Assembly (NCBI GenBank): GCA_020851465.1
Contig: JADZCR010000014.1
Span: 1 to 63,695 of the forward strand
Length of the DNA: 63,695 bases
Direction: 5' to 3'
DNA from: Phycisphaeraceae bacterium
Lineage (GTDB): Bacteria > Planctomycetota > Phycisphaerae > Phycisphaerales > Phycisphaeraceae
The notes under the pieces were generated by a model, which saw only the letters and a program-made list of their open reading frames with translations, ran no database searches and had not been told where the DNA came from. Of the stretch, positions 47,770-57,721 are shown one piece after another (the first letter of the stretch is position 1; every line of letters starts with the position of its first letter). A program made the position numbers and the translations under genes.

Positions 47770-48732
47770 TCACCGGGAAAGAGCGGTATCGGAGCGGGGA
47801 CCGTCGCGCAGCACGCGCAGGCTCAGCGGTAATTCAAAGTGCTCATCCTCGTCGATGACGTGCCGTTCCTCGACCTCGCCGCCGTAGCGCGACTTGAGGT
47901 CTTCGATGATCTCTTTGACGAGGTGTTCCGGTGCCGACGCGCCGGCGGTGACGAGCACGGTATCGACATTCCTGAACCACTGGTGGTCGATCTCGCTCTT
48001 GTCGTCCACGAGGTAGGCGGGCGTACCGGAGTTCTGTGAGATTTCCGTCAGGCGGATGGAGTTGGAGCTGTTCCGCGAACCGACAACCAGCACGAGGTTC
48101 GCCTCGGTCGCCACGTCGCGCACCGCGCGCTGCCGATTCGTCGTCGCGTAGCAGATGTCCTCGCCCGGAGGAGCTTTGATGTTGGGATAGCGTTTGCGGA
48201 TGGCGTTGATGATGACGTTCGCGTCATCCATGCTCAGCGTCGTCTGCGTCAGATAGACGAGCTTTTCATCAGCGGAAAAAGGCAGTTTTTCCACGTCGGC
48301 GGGTGACTGCACGATGGTGATCGCATCGGGTGCTTCGCCGACGGTTCCGACGACTTCATCGTGACCAGCGTGACCGATGAGCAGGATTTTGAATCCCTGC
48401 CTCGCGTAGCGGATCGCCTCCATGTGGACCTTGGTGACCAGCGGGCAGGTGGCGTCGATCATGGTGCAGCCGCGTTGTCGTGCTAAGCGGCGGACTTCGG
48501 GGCTGACGCCGTGTGCGCTGAAGACGACGGTCTGATTGGCCGGCACCTCATCAATCGAGTCAACGAAGATCACGCCGAGCTTGACGAAGCGCTCGACGAC
48601 GTGCCGGTTGTGGACGATTTCGTGATAGACGTAAAGCGGCGAGCCGACGATCTTGAGCGCCTCATCGACGCACTGGATCGCCATGTTGACGCCGGCGCAG
48701 AAACCGCGGGGATTGGCGAGGAGGATTTTCAT
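47770..48732 (-). CDS. ispH: 4-hydroxy-3-methylbut-2-enyl diphosphate reductase
   Basis: Last enzyme of the non-mevalonate (MEP) isoprenoid pathway; its [4Fe-4S] cluster reduces HMBPP to IPP and DMAPP. Cluster-ligand Cys residues are in ANPRGFCAG (Cys12), IDATCPLV and GEDICYATTNRQ. The HNRHVV and LTQTTLS motifs are intact. Length is 320 residues, normal for the family. The ATG start is clear. Confidence 0.95.
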   Translation of the reverse strand: MKILLANPRGFCAGVNMAIQCVDEALKIVGSPLYVYHEIVHNRHVVERFVKLGVIFVDSIDEVPANQTVVFSAHGVSPEVRRLARQRGCTMIDATCPLVTKVHMEAIRYARQGFKILLIGHAGHDEVVGTVGEAPDAITIVQSPADVEKLPFSADEKLVYLTQTTLSMDDANVIINAIRKRYPNIKAPPGEDICYATTNRQRAVRDVATEANLVLVVGSRNSSNSIRLTEISQNSGTPAYLVDDKSEIDHQWFRNVDTVLVTAGASAPEHLVKEIIEDLKSRYGGEVEERHVIDEDEHFELPLSLRVLRDGPRSDTALSR

Positions 48733-48787
48733 ACGGATAAGACATGATATCCGTGATCAGTGCGCCGAGCCAGAATGAACACGGAGA

Positions 48788-49669
48788 TCAATCGGCGAGC
48801 ATTGACTCCAGCGCAGCGAAGACCTGCGGGACGCCATGCCACTCCATCGCCTGTGGTGAAGGCGGAGCGAGTGTGACAACCGCAGGCCCCAGCGGGGACC
48901 ACTGTGTCGCCGACGTGGGGCCGAACAGAGCGAGTGTCGGAACGCCGATCTGTGCGGCCAGATGTGTCGGGCCGGAATCATTGCCGAGAAACAGTCGCGC
49001 CTCAGCGGTCATATCCGCGAGTTCTCCGAGCGTGGTGAGGCAACGCAGGTTCCAGGTTTTTTCCCAGTGTCGTCGCAGATCGGCAGGCCAGGTTTCCAGT
49101 TCCACTTCGCCGCAGATCGCCTGTGACGGAATGCGCTGATCACGCAGCATTTCCATGACCCGCTCGTAATTTTGGCGCGGCCAGCACTTGGTTGCACCGC
49201 CGCTGCCGGGATGAATGACGACCAGGCCGCGCGGATTGCTGCGTGGCGGCAGGACGACTTCACGCAGTCGCAATCCCTGCGCCGCGAGCTGGACCGCATG
49301 AGCGCGTGTGATGTGTTCATCCCAATCAGCAGGCGGTCGCGGCTGGACAAACGCCAGTCGAGCGGTTGGCGCAAGCTGTCGTACATTCTCCGCCCAGCGG
49401 TCGCGGCCGTCGCTGAGGTAGCTGACAATCCAGCCGTTGATGTTCTTGAACCATCGCTTGCGTTCTTCGCTGATCTGTTTCCAGCCATCCTCGACATGCA
49501 GACGTGTCATGTCCGACGACTCGACATCGATCGGCTCGATGCCGTGAATCAGTCGTGCTGCCAGTCGCGCTTTGTCACCGGCTGTGACTACCGACGTTTG
49601 ACCATCCAGCGCACGCAACAGCGGGAAGACGAGTATCCAATCACCCAGCGCGCCCTGATGAAACACCAC
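48788..49669 (-). CDS. Glycosyltransferase family 9 (heptosyltransferase-like)
   Basis: 293 residues. The N-terminal motif VFHQGALGDWILVFPLL and the C-terminal GNDSGPTHLAAQIGVPTLAL with FGPTSATQW are the GT9 landmarks (GD catalytic region, then nucleotide-sugar-binding region). Such enzymes add heptose or other sugars to lipopolysaccharide or glycans. The GTG start at 49669 is tentative because the motif begins only two residues after it, so a further upstream start is possible. ispH follows on the same strand. Confidence 0.85.
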   Translation of the reverse strand: MVFHQGALGDWILVFPLLRALDGQTSVVTAGDKARLAARLIHGIEPIDVESSDMTRLHVEDGWKQISEERKRWFKNINGWIVSYLSDGRDRWAENVRQLAPTARLAFVQPRPPADWDEHITRAHAVQLAAQGLRLREVVLPPRSNPRGLVVIHPGSGGATKCWPRQNYERVMEMLRDQRIPSQAICGEVELETWPADLRRHWEKTWNLRCLTTLGELADMTAEARLFLGNDSGPTHLAAQIGVPTLALFGPTSATQWSPLGPAVVTLAPPSPQAMEWHGVPQVFAALESMLAD

Positions 49670-49887
49670 GTTCCGCGCATCTGCGGCGTGTAAAGGCCGC
49701 GGCGCGTGCCTCTCGCGACGGTCTGTCGTGGTTGAACCCGATGGATCAGTGGCGGCAACTTCGTCAGGCTGCGGGGAGCGATTGCGATTCGGTTGACCTT
49801 GATTTTCCGGCGTTTCGATTACAATCCCTCCGTTTTGCGCCCGGCTGGTCGCGCGCTCCCGCGAAGCCTGGTGCCGGCGAGTGAACC

Positions 49888-50877
49888 ATGGGTTATTACA
49901 TCGGTCTTGATCTGGGTGGCACCAATATCAAGTACGGGGTGGTTGACGACAAAGCCAGGATCATATCCAAGGGTTCCTGCGTCACGCCGGTGACGAATGA
50001 TCCGGCAGTCCTGACCGGAGGGCTGGTCGCCGCCGCCCACGAGGCAGTCCGACTGGCGGGTCTGTCGCTGGGGCAAATCGATTACATCGGGATCGGTTCG
50101 CCGGGGATGCTCAATCTCAAAGAGGGCAAAGTCATTGCCGCCCCGAATATTCCCGCCTTGCGAAACGTTTTACTTGCGCCGGATATTGCGCGGCAGACCG
50201 GCAGGCCGGCCATCCTCGAAAACGACGCCAACGCTGCGGGCTTTGGTGAGTTCTGGGCCGGTGCGGGTCGTGATCCGAGTATTCGCAATCTCGTCATGCT
50301 CACGCTGGGTACGGGCGTCGGCAGCGGGATCGTGATCGACGGCAAAGTGCTGCACGGTGCGTACGATCTGGCCGGTGAAATGGGGCATTTAATCGTTGTA
50401 CCCAACGGTCGCCTTTGTGCCTGCGGTCAGCGCGGATGCCTGGAAGCCTATGCGTCCGCCAGCTCCACTGCCCGGCGTGCCGTCGAGGCGCTCACTGCCG
50501 GCGAGAAATCAAAATTATCCGCGATTTTCTCCCAGGGCGTGGATAAAATAACTACGAAGGAAATCTTTGAGGCTGCGAAAGAAGGAGACGCACTGGCAGT
50601 CCGTGTCATCGAGGAGACGACGACGCTGCTGGGTATTGCGTGTGTTTCGATATGTCGAGTGCTCGATCCACAAATGATCGTTTTTGCGGGAGGCATGATT
50701 CTGGCCGGGCCATATCTTTTCGACCGCGTGCGGGCCGCGTTTACGGACCACTCGTGGAAGATGGTGCCCACCAAAATGCAGATCGTGCCCGCGCAGTTGG
50801 GTAACGATGCGGGTTTTATCGGGGCTGCCGCGGTGGCGTGGGAGGCGCATCAGTCCGGATCGGGTTCGGCAGCCTGA
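49888..50877 (+). CDS. ROK family sugar kinase (glucokinase-like)
   Basis: 329 residues. GLDLGGTNIKYGVV is the phosphate-binding motif, ENDANAAGFGEFWAGAG includes catalytic Asp, GTGVGSGIVIDG is the second phosphate region and CACGQRGCLEAYAS is the ROK zinc motif (CxCGxxGCxE). No N-terminal DNA-binding domain, so it is a kinase rather than a repressor. Glucose is the commonest substrate. A terminator follows. Confidence 0.9.
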   Translation: MGYYIGLDLGGTNIKYGVVDDKARIISKGSCVTPVTNDPAVLTGGLVAAAHEAVRLAGLSLGQIDYIGIGSPGMLNLKEGKVIAAPNIPALRNVLLAPDIARQTGRPAILENDANAAGFGEFWAGAGRDPSIRNLVMLTLGTGVGSGIVIDGKVLHGAYDLAGEMGHLIVVPNGRLCACGQRGCLEAYASASSTARRAVEALTAGEKSKLSAIFSQGVDKITTKEIFEAAKEGDALAVRVIEETTTLLGIACVSICRVLDPQMIVFAGGMILAGPYLFDRVRAAFTDHSWKMVPTKMQIVPAQLGNDAGFIGAAAVAWEAHQSGSGSAA

Positions 50878-50984
50878 GCGTCGGGGTAAACCGCCGTTTC
50901 CAGGATGCGAGGGAGAGTGTTGGGCAGGGATTAAGCGAAGCGATCAAACCGCCGACGATAAGTCGGAGGAGTATCGGTGCTCGC

Positions 50985-51005
50985 GGGCCGGTTCAGGCCC
51001 TTTTT
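50985..51005 (+). terminator. Terminator after the ROK kinase gene
   Basis: GGGCC and GGCCC pair around GGTTCA and are followed by five T residues. It ends 24 bases before the sigma factor ATG. Confidence 0.75.
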
Positions 51006-51028
51006 GCGCCGGATAACGGGAGTGGTCG

Positions 51029-51934
51029 ATGTCCGCATCGGCAGTGAAAAACGGATTGGAGATCTATCTCAGGCAGATCGATGCCTCGCCTCTGCTCAGC
51101 GCTGAGCAGGAGCGGGAGCTCTGCTGGAAGATCATGCACGAAAATTGCCCCTGTGCGCGCGACACGATGATCCGCTCCAATCTGCGCCTCGTGGTGAACA
51201 TCGCCAAACGCTACAACAATCGCGGCCTGCCTCTGACCGACCTGATCGAGGAGGGCAACATCGGCCTGCTCCGTGCGGTCGAGGCGTTTGATCCTGAGCA
51301 GGGGGCCCGCTTCAGCACCTACGCTTCGTGGTGGATCAAGCAGGCGATCAAACGCGCATTGATCAATGCCGTCCAGCCGATCCACATCCCCGCATACATG
51401 GTCGAGTTGATCGCGCGATGGAAACGCGCCAGCTCGGAATTACAGGAAAAACTCGGTCGTCAGCCGTCCATTCAGGAACTGGCTGAAGTCATGGAACTGC
51501 CGCCCAAGAAAGTGCGCATCATCCGTAAAGCAGTCCGCGCTTTTCAGCGGCCCGCACAGACCGGAAGCGTGACGCAGGACGACGGACCCCTGCTGTCCGA
51601 AATGCTCAGCGACACGCGCACGCCCTCTCCGCAGGAACAGGCTCTCAACCGCGATGACCTCAACACCATTCAGCGGCTGCTCGATGCGATCGATTCCCGT
51701 GAGGCGATCGTGCTTCGACTCCGCTTCGGTCTAGACGGCCGTGAACCGCTGACACTCAAGCAGATCGGTCAGGAGATCGGCCTGACGCGCGAGCGCGTAC
51801 GCCAGATCGAGATCGATGCGCTCCGCAAGCTCAACGAACGCCTCGCCAGCGACAAGCCTTTTGACGGCCCGGCTCGCCCGCGTCGTCGCGGCGGAAACGC
51901 CGGCGCCGTCGTCCCCGCCCGCCGCATCGCTTGA
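51029..51934 (+). CDS. Sigma-70 family RNA polymerase sigma factor (group 2-like)
   Basis: 301 residues. Region 1.2 ([20 protein letters not shown]), region 2 ([17 protein letters not shown], then [18 protein letters not shown] and [16 protein letters not shown]), region 3 and region 4 with the helix-turn-helix [20 protein letters not shown] are all visible. Lacking the acidic region 1.1 of primary sigma factors, it is closer to RpoS/SigB-like alternative factors. The GGGAG ribosome site precedes the ATG. The C-terminal tail is Arg/Gly/Pro-rich. Confidence 0.9.
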   Translation: MSASAVKNGLEIYLRQIDASPLLSAEQERELCWKIMHENCPCARDTMIRSNLRLVVNIAKRYNNRGLPLTDLIEEGNIGLLRAVEAFDPEQGARFSTYASWWIKQAIKRALINAVQPIHIPAYMVELIARWKRASSELQEKLGRQPSIQELAEVMELPPKKVRIIRKAVRAFQRPAQTGSVTQDDGPLLSEMLSDTRTPSPQEQALNRDDLNTIQRLLDAIDSREAIVLRLRFGLDGREPLTLKQIGQEIGLTRERVRQIEIDALRKLNERLASDKPFDGPARPRRRGGNAGAVVPARRIA

Positions 51935-51949
51935 TGCCTGCATTTTTTT
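51924..51949 (+). terminator. Weak possible terminator of the sigma factor gene
   Basis: GCATC and GATGC form a 5-bp stem overlapping the stop codon, with seven T residues starting five bases beyond it. Short and imperfect, so uncertain. Confidence 0.35.
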
Positions 51950-51994
51950 CTTAAGCGCTACCGCTTGCTTCGTACTGGCTCACGTGAATGGTCG

Positions 51995-53104
51995 CTATGC
52001 CTTTCGCGTGTGTGAGTAGAAGGGCAGCTTTACGATCTGAGCGGATGCGCGTTCCGAGCCGAGATTCACGTTCAACTCCCCCTCGGTTCCCGCTGCCACA
52101 AACGCCATCGCGATCGGATAACCCAGCGTCGGCGAGATGCAGCCGCTGGTGATCGTGCCGACAGTCTGATCGCCCTTGAGCACCGCCATGCCCTGTCTTG
52201 CGGTGCGCCGACCGTCGAGTTTCAAGCCGACGAGGTTTTTCCGTGGTCCCTGGGCGGCAATTTGCTTGAGCGCATCCTGCCCGATGAACCTTTCGCCATT
52301 TTCATCCTGATCCTTGTTGAGGGTGACGGCAAAGGCCAGCCCCGCCGAGAGCGGGTCGGTCTGGTCATCAAGCTCGTGGCCGTAGAGAGGCATGCCCGCT
52401 TCCATGCGGAGGGTATCGCGTGCGCCGAGCCCCGCGGGTTTGAGCACCGCGCCGCTGGGGTCGTCGGATTTTTCCTTGACCAGCAGCTTGATTGCCATGG
52501 CCGCCATTGAGCCGGGCAGGATCACTTCGACGCCGTCTTCACCCGTGTAGCCGGTTCGGCTGATGGTCATTTTGAGGATGAGCACGTTTTTGACGCAGAA
52601 GGCGAAGCGTTTGAGCGTGGGCACCTCGCGGGAGAAGCGGCCGATGTGGTCCATGACCTTAGGTCCCTGGAGGGCGACCATTGCCGTCGAGGTTGTCTGG
52701 TCTTCGATCTTGACGACCAGATCGCCGATGTGGGCGTTGAAGTGATCGAGCACCCGCTGGCGATTGGAGGAGTTGCACACCAGCAGCCAGTGCTCGCTGA
52801 AACGGTAGAGGATCACATCGTCGATGATGCCGCCCGACTCGTTGCAGATGAGGCTGTAACGGCAGGTCTGCTCAGCCATGTCGCTGATGCGGCGGGTCAG
52901 GATGCGCTCCAGCAGGCGGCGCGCGTGTCGGCCGGAAATCTTCAACCGGCCCATGTGTGATACGTCAAAAAGCCCGCCGGCGGTACGCACCTGCTTGTGC
53001 TCCTCGTGGATCGAGGAGTAGAGCATCGGCATCTCCCAGCCGTGGAAGTCCACGAACTTCGCGCCGTGGTCAACGTGAAATTGATAAAAAGGTGTACGCA
53101 GCAC
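51995..53104 (-). CDS. gcvT: Glycine cleavage system aminomethyltransferase
   Basis: T-protein that transfers the aminomethyl carbon of glycine to tetrahydrofolate. The 369-residue protein begins MLRTPFYQFHVDHGAKFVDF, with FDVSHMGRLKISG, TGYTGEDGVEV, LGARDTLRMEAGMPLYGHE, and ending with GYPIAMAF, all GcvT landmarks. The start is GTG. No gcvH or gcvP is adjacent. Confidence 0.95.
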   Translation of the reverse strand: MLRTPFYQFHVDHGAKFVDFHGWEMPMLYSSIHEEHKQVRTAGGLFDVSHMGRLKISGRHARRLLERILTRRISDMAEQTCRYSLICNESGGIIDDVILYRFSEHWLLVCNSSNRQRVLDHFNAHIGDLVVKIEDQTTSTAMVALQGPKVMDHIGRFSREVPTLKRFAFCVKNVLILKMTISRTGYTGEDGVEVILPGSMAAMAIKLLVKEKSDDPSGAVLKPAGLGARDTLRMEAGMPLYGHELDDQTDPLSAGLAFAVTLNKDQDENGERFIGQDALKQIAAQGPRKNLVGLKLDGRRTARQGMAVLKGDQTVGTITSGCISPTLGYPIAMAFVAAGTEGELNVNLGSERASAQIVKLPFYSHTRKA

Positions 53105-53197
53105 GCGGTCATCCTTGAGCGAGGAAACCGACAGCGTAATTGCGCAGCGTGAAGATGCAAGATGCGTCGAATCTCCTCAGGCGCGTTGCGAGCCGAT

Positions 53198-54994
53198 TCA
53201 ATCCCACGCAGCCAGTTGCGTCGTATGCTCGACATCCTGTGCGGGGACAGGCGGGACACCCAGATAGATGAGCGACTGTTCCACGACACGCTTGGCGGCA
53301 GGAGCCGCGACCGTGCCGCCGAAGTGCCCTTTTCTGCGATCAGGATGATGAATGACGCAGAGGACGACAACGCGCGGATGATCGACCGGCGCACCGCAGA
53401 CGAAGGAAGCGTTGTAAGCGTCGGGGATGTATCCGCCGCGCGGGCCGGCGATCTGGGCGGTGCCCGTCTTGCCGAAGATCGGGTACAGGTCGCTGTTGGC
53501 CTTCTTGCCGGTGCCTTCCGTCACGACGCGACGCAGCACCTCGCGGGTCCGCGCTGCGGTCGCCGGCTTGAGCACTCGTTCCATGATCGGCGGATGTGCT
53601 GAATCCGTCGGATCGATCGCGCGGATCGTCGGCGTCGGCAGCAGGCCGCCATTGGCGAACACACTGAACGCTCGCGCCATCTGCAACGCGGTCACCGACA
53701 CTTCCTGACCCATCGAGACCGAAGTGATCGAGTATTTGCTCCAGCGGCTCAAGGGCCAGACGCGGCCGGAAACCTCGCCGGGCAGTCTCGCCCCGGTCGG
53801 ATCACCAAACCCGAAACGCTTCATCGCCTGGCGCGTCGCTGCGTTACCCAGTTCGGTGCCGATTTTTCCCATGCCGATGTTGCTCGACATGATCAGCACC
53901 TTCTCCGCGGTCACTGTGCCCACCGGGTGCGCGTCGTGCAGGTTACGACCGCTGGCAAAGCGATACGCGCCGGAAGTCGTGCAGTCATAAATCTCGGAGG
54001 GTGAAAACACTCCCGCCTCCAGAGCGCCGGCCCAGATGAACGGCTTGAACGTCGAGCCGGGTTCGTAGGTGTCCGTCACGCAGCGGTTGCGGCGGTTTTC
54101 CGGCTTGGTCTTTCCAAACTCATTCAGATCCACCGACGGATAGTTCGCCATCGCGAGAATCTCGCCGGTGCGCGGATCCATCACCACCATCTCACCTGAT
54201 GCGGCGCCGAAATCCTGGCAGGCTTTGGTCAGTTCTGTCTCCGCGTATGACTGGATCATCAGGTCGAGGCTGAGCCGAACCGATTTTCCGTCCGCCGGCT
54301 GCTTGTAGTCGCGCTGGTCGATGTAGATCGGCGTCCGCCGAGCGTCCCGCAGATAGGTGATGCTGCCGGGTTTGCCTCGGAGTTCCTTGTCGAAAAGTTT
54401 TTCGAGGCCTTCGATGCCCACGCCGTCAGCGTTGACATATCCCAGCAGCGCGCCGCCGAGCTTTCCCTGCGGATAATCACGGATAACGTGCGGCTCGACG
54501 CCCAGCCCGCGGAGTTTGAAGCCCGCCATCTTGTCGGCGCGGTCATCGCTCATGTAACGATCGAGGACGACGTAGCGACGGTCGAGCCGTTGATTGACGG
54601 TCTGCTCGATCCATGCGGGATCGTAGCCAAGCTGCGAGGCGACGCGCTCGGAAAAGGTGCCGGGGTCTTCGATTTCAAACGGGTCCACGTAGAGTCGCTG
54701 CTTGATCCGGCTGGAGGTGAGCACCCGACCGCGCCGGTCGGTGAGGCTGGCGCGCCGCGCCAGGATGGGCACGGTGCTGGTCTGCGTGTCCTTGAGTGCC
54801 GCGATGTTCGTATCCGGCTGTGTCTGGAGTTGCACGACACGTCCGAGCACGCCGAGCAGTCCCGCCGTGACGAGTCCGATGATGACGTAGCCGACGATCA
54901 GGACGCGGCGCGCGCCGTCTTCGGGACGGATCGTGGGGCTGTCGTGATTAGGCCAGCGGCGGTGGGGGAGCGTGGAATTCTGCGAATCATCCAT
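53198..54994 (-). CDS. ftsI: Penicillin-binding protein, FtsI/PBP2-type transpeptidase
   Basis: 598 residues. One membrane segment near 32-55 (VLIVGYVIIGLVTAGLLGVL), a PBP dimerisation domain, and a transpeptidase domain with GSTFKPF (SxxK, Ser314), SSN, and GKTGTAQ (KTG from Lys509). It cross-links septal peptidoglycan. The C-terminus lacks PASTA domains. It lies in the order rsmH, LysM protein, FtsL-like, ftsI, which matches the classical dcw arrangement. The ATG at 54994 is preferred over a frame extended to 55087 because of GAGG just upstream. Confidence 0.92.
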   Translation of the reverse strand: MDDSQNSTLPHRRWPNHDSPTIRPEDGARRVLIVGYVIIGLVTAGLLGVLGRVVQLQTQPDTNIAALKDTQTSTVPILARRASLTDRRGRVLTSSRIKQRLYVDPFEIEDPGTFSERVASQLGYDPAWIEQTVNQRLDRRYVVLDRYMSDDRADKMAGFKLRGLGVEPHVIRDYPQGKLGGALLGYVNADGVGIEGLEKLFDKELRGKPGSITYLRDARRTPIYIDQRDYKQPADGKSVRLSLDLMIQSYAETELTKACQDFGAASGEMVVMDPRTGEILAMANYPSVDLNEFGKTKPENRRNRCVTDTYEPGSTFKPFIWAGALEAGVFSPSEIYDCTTSGAYRFASGRNLHDAHPVGTVTAEKVLIMSSNIGMGKIGTELGNAATRQAMKRFGFGDPTGARLPGEVSGRVWPLSRWSKYSITSVSMGQEVSVTALQMARAFSVFANGGLLPTPTIRAIDPTDSAHPPIMERVLKPATAARTREVLRRVVTEGTGKKANSDLYPIFGKTGTAQIAGPRGGYIPDAYNASFVCGAPVDHPRVVVLCVIHHPDRRKGHFGGTVAAPAAKRVVEQSLIYLGVPPVPAQDVEHTTQLAAWD

Positions 54995-55110
54995 GACGGC
55001 CTCGGCTATCGGTGCGGCCGGTTTGCCGGCCGGGTTGTCATCTGAACTCAAGCGATGTCGCCGGCTCGATGCGGACCATTCCCGCACGAATCGGCGCGTT
55101 GCAGATCACG

Positions 55111-55410
55111 TCAATCGTTCTGGACCTGCACGTGGCGCACATTCGCGGGTCGCGCCAGTGCCGCTGCCGCGCCAGGTGTCGCCGGCTCCAACTGGAGCTT
55201 GGCGCGTTGAACCGCCTCGGCGAGTGCTTCCGGACTGGTCTTGCCCGCCACACGCACCTGCATGTCCCACATTGCCTGACGTGAGCGGTTCATCTTCGCG
55301 TGCAGTTGCGCCATCTCGTGCATCGAGGTCAGCCGCTCCTGACGCATGCCCAGGAGCACCACCGCGATGCCGACGATGAACACGATGATCGCCAGCCCCT
55401 TGAGAAACAT
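55111..55410 (-). CDS. FtsL-like single-pass membrane protein
   Basis: 99 residues. A single membrane segment (LKGLAIIVFIVGIAVVLLG) is followed by a helical region with heptad character (RQERLTSMHEMAQLHAKMNR) and a low-complexity end. Sequence similarity is weak, but position (between the LysM gene and ftsI) and the short, one-helix, coiled-coil layout suit FtsL. The GAGG ribosome site precedes the ATG at 55410. Confidence 0.55.
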   Translation of the reverse strand: MFLKGLAIIVFIVGIAVVLLGMRQERLTSMHEMAQLHAKMNRSRQAMWDMQVRVAGKTSPEALAEAVQRAKLQLEPATPGAAAALARPANVRHVQVQND

Positions 55411-55536
55411 GGAAACCTCGCACGGGAAAAACACCGCAGTTCCGACGGGCGATGCGCGCACCGCGACGGCGGAAGCTGCCGGAACATCACGCTGCTTCCT
55501 CCGGCGGGCGTGCCGGCGGAGAGCTTCGTTTGCTTG

Positions 55537-56580
55537 TTATCGGCTTGACGCGCTGGAAAGGATCAAGACTTGACCGACTTTGAGCTGGTTCTTGTTGGCC
55601 AGCGTTTTCCGGTTGAGGCGGTAGATGTCGTCGGCCTTGGCGGCACTGCCGAGTTGCCGGGCGGCGATGCTCACGAGCGTGTCGCCGGACTTGACGGTGT
55701 AGGTGCGGGCGGGTGCGTTGTCGGTGGTCTTGATCGTCGTCTGCGCGGACGAGTTTTCAATCGTCGGCGTCAGCACGGTTGAAACCGGCTGGCCGTTGCT
55801 CGCTGCGCCTGTCGTCGCAGGCAGGCGGATCACCATGCCGGGGCGCAGATCGCTTTCCTTGTGCAACTGATCGGAGTTCAGCCGGAGCAGTTCACCGGCG
55901 CGGCGCGAGTCGCCGAGGCGGTCCTGCGCGATGGATCGAAGCGTCTGACCTTTTCGGACCTCCACGAGTTTCACGGGGGCGGTGCCATCGGTCCCGCTGG
56001 ACGTATTGGGGTCAGCATCCACGAGCAGGCCGGTCTTTTTGAGTTCATCGGGGACCGCCGGCTTGGGGATGACGAGTTTGGTACCGTCGCGGAGTTGACC
56101 CTTGGGGCCGATGGAGCCGCGGTTAGCGTCTTCGATGAGTTTGGCACTGGCCGTCCAGGCGACGTCGTTTTTGTAGTACGTGCGGACGATTCGATAGATC
56201 GTGTCGCCGTGCTTGACGACGTGAACCGCCAGCGGGGCGGGCGGTTCATTGGCATCGGCAAGGCGCGGCGTGGTGGGCTGGTTGTTCTGATCCTGCGGCG
56301 TGGTGCGGTCGATGGCGTTGATCGTCTCGCCGGGCATCGGCACGGGAACGACACGATTGGCGGGCATCGGCTGGCCGAGGCTCGGCTGATCGCCTTGAGC
56401 GACAGGCGTCGTCGGCGTGTTCGGCTGGCCTTCCACGCTGTTCTGCGCGATGTTGCCGAAGCCTTCCATCGGCGCGGCGACCTGATGATGCACGACCGAG
56501 AGGTGGTCACTGACGATGATCCCGATCACGAGAATGATGACCATGCCGACCAGAAGACCCACCTTGGTTTCGCGTGCCAT
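55537..56580 (-). CDS. Membrane-anchored protein with three LysM domains
   Basis: 347 residues. An N-terminal membrane anchor (VGLLVGMVIILVIGIIVSD) precedes a Pro/Gln/Thr-rich linker and three LysM peptidoglycan-binding domains (VVKHGDTIYRIVRTYY; VRKGQTLRSIAQDRLG; VKSGDTLVSIAARQLG). It would sit at the periplasmic face and bind glycan. It lies between rsmH and the FtsL-like gene, unusual for the division cluster. The start at 56580 follows AGGAC. Confidence 0.85.
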   Translation of the reverse strand: MARETKVGLLVGMVIILVIGIIVSDHLSVVHHQVAAPMEGFGNIAQNSVEGQPNTPTTPVAQGDQPSLGQPMPANRVVPVPMPGETINAIDRTTPQDQNNQPTTPRLADANEPPAPLAVHVVKHGDTIYRIVRTYYKNDVAWTASAKLIEDANRGSIGPKGQLRDGTKLVIPKPAVPDELKKTGLLVDADPNTSSGTDGTAPVKLVEVRKGQTLRSIAQDRLGDSRRAGELLRLNSDQLHKESDLRPGMVIRLPATTGAASNGQPVSTVLTPTIENSSAQTTIKTTDNAPARTYTVKSGDTLVSIAARQLGSAAKADDIYRLNRKTLANKNQLKVGQVLILSSASSR

Positions 56581-56622
56581 TTGCCTGTCCTGATTGAGGT
56601 GAGCGTTGCTCACCGATGTGAT

Positions 56623-57591
56623 CTAAATATCTCCGGCCCATTCGATCCCGCGCAGCTTCGCCGAGCGGCTGCGCGGGTTGGTGTCGCGTTCAGCGTCACC
56701 GGCGGTCTGCGGCTTCCGCGTCAGCTTCCGCGCCCGACCTGTCCGGTCGAGGTCGGCAAAGGCGTGTTTGACCAGTCGATCTTCCAGTGAATGGAAGCTG
56801 ATGATCGCCACCCGCCCACCCGGCCTGACCAGCTCCGGCAGAGCGCCGAGCAGTCGCTCCAGTGCCCCCAGCTCCTCGTTCACCGCGATCCGCAACGCCA
56901 TGAAAGTCCGCGTCGCCGGATCAATGCGTGACCGCCCGAATCGTCCCGATTTTTTTCCGGGCAGGGGCGGATACGCGCGGCGCACGACCTGCGCCAGGGC
57001 CTGTGTAGTCAGAATCGGAGAACGATCACGTTCTTCCACAACTTTTCGTGCGATTTTTCGACTCAGCCTCTCTTCGCCGTATTGGTAGATCAAATCCGCC
57101 AGTTCGCGCTCGCTGAGGTTGTTCACCAGATCAGCCGCGGTCTGTGTCAGCTCCGGGTCGAGCCGCATGTCGAGCGGGCCGTCGAGGTTGAAGGAAAATC
57201 CCCGCGCCGGGTCCGCCATCTGGTTCGAGGCAAAGCCCAAGTCCGCCAGCACCAGGTCCACGCGCCCGATCTCCAGCGCGTCGAGTGCTTCACGGGCGTG
57301 GGCGAAATTGGACTTGACCAGATCGACCCGCACCGGCGACGACTTCAACACCTGCCTTGCATATTCCAGATTGACCGGATCGACATCCAGCCCGATGTAC
57401 CGTCCGCCCGGCTCCAGACGAGGCGCGATCAGCGACGCATGGCCGGCCCGCCCCAGCGTGCAGTCGAGCATCACCTGACCGGGGCGCGGTTGCAGCAGGT
57501 CGAGCACCTCCGCCGGCAGCACCGCCACGTGGCCGGCAGTTGCGTCCGTCGGTGAATCAAAGGTGGGAACATCATCGCTCGTGTCTGTCAT
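56623..57591 (-). CDS. rsmH: 16S rRNA (cytosine-1402-N4)-methyltransferase RsmH
   Basis: Methylates C1402 of 16S rRNA; usually heads the division cluster. The 322-residue protein has SAM-binding DCTLGRAGHAS, LADLGFASNQ, and FSFNLDGPLDMRLDP, then VAIISFHSLEDRLVK, the standard order. The ATG at 57591 (MTDTSDDVP) is chosen because the longer frame to 57690 would add basic sequence. Its stop lies 42 bases before the LysM ATG. Confidence 0.93.
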   Translation of the reverse strand: MTDTSDDVPTFDSPTDATAGHVAVLPAEVLDLLQPRPGQVMLDCTLGRAGHASLIAPRLEPGGRYIGLDVDPVNLEYARQVLKSSPVRVDLVKSNFAHAREALDALEIGRVDLVLADLGFASNQMADPARGFSFNLDGPLDMRLDPELTQTAADLVNNLSERELADLIYQYGEERLSRKIARKVVEERDRSPILTTQALAQVVRRAYPPLPGKKSGRFGRSRIDPATRTFMALRIAVNEELGALERLLGALPELVRPGGRVAIISFHSLEDRLVKHAFADLDRTGRARKLTRKPQTAGDAERDTNPRSRSAKLRGIEWAGDI

Positions 57592-57721
57592 GTCGGGTGC
57601 ATGGTAGTGATGGACGGAAGATCCGCTCGCGCGTCGGCACCGGCGGCGGCGCTCCGAGAAATTCGTCCGCCAGTTGCCGCGACGGCGCAAGGTATCTACA
57701 CTTGTCGGCTCGACACGGCAG

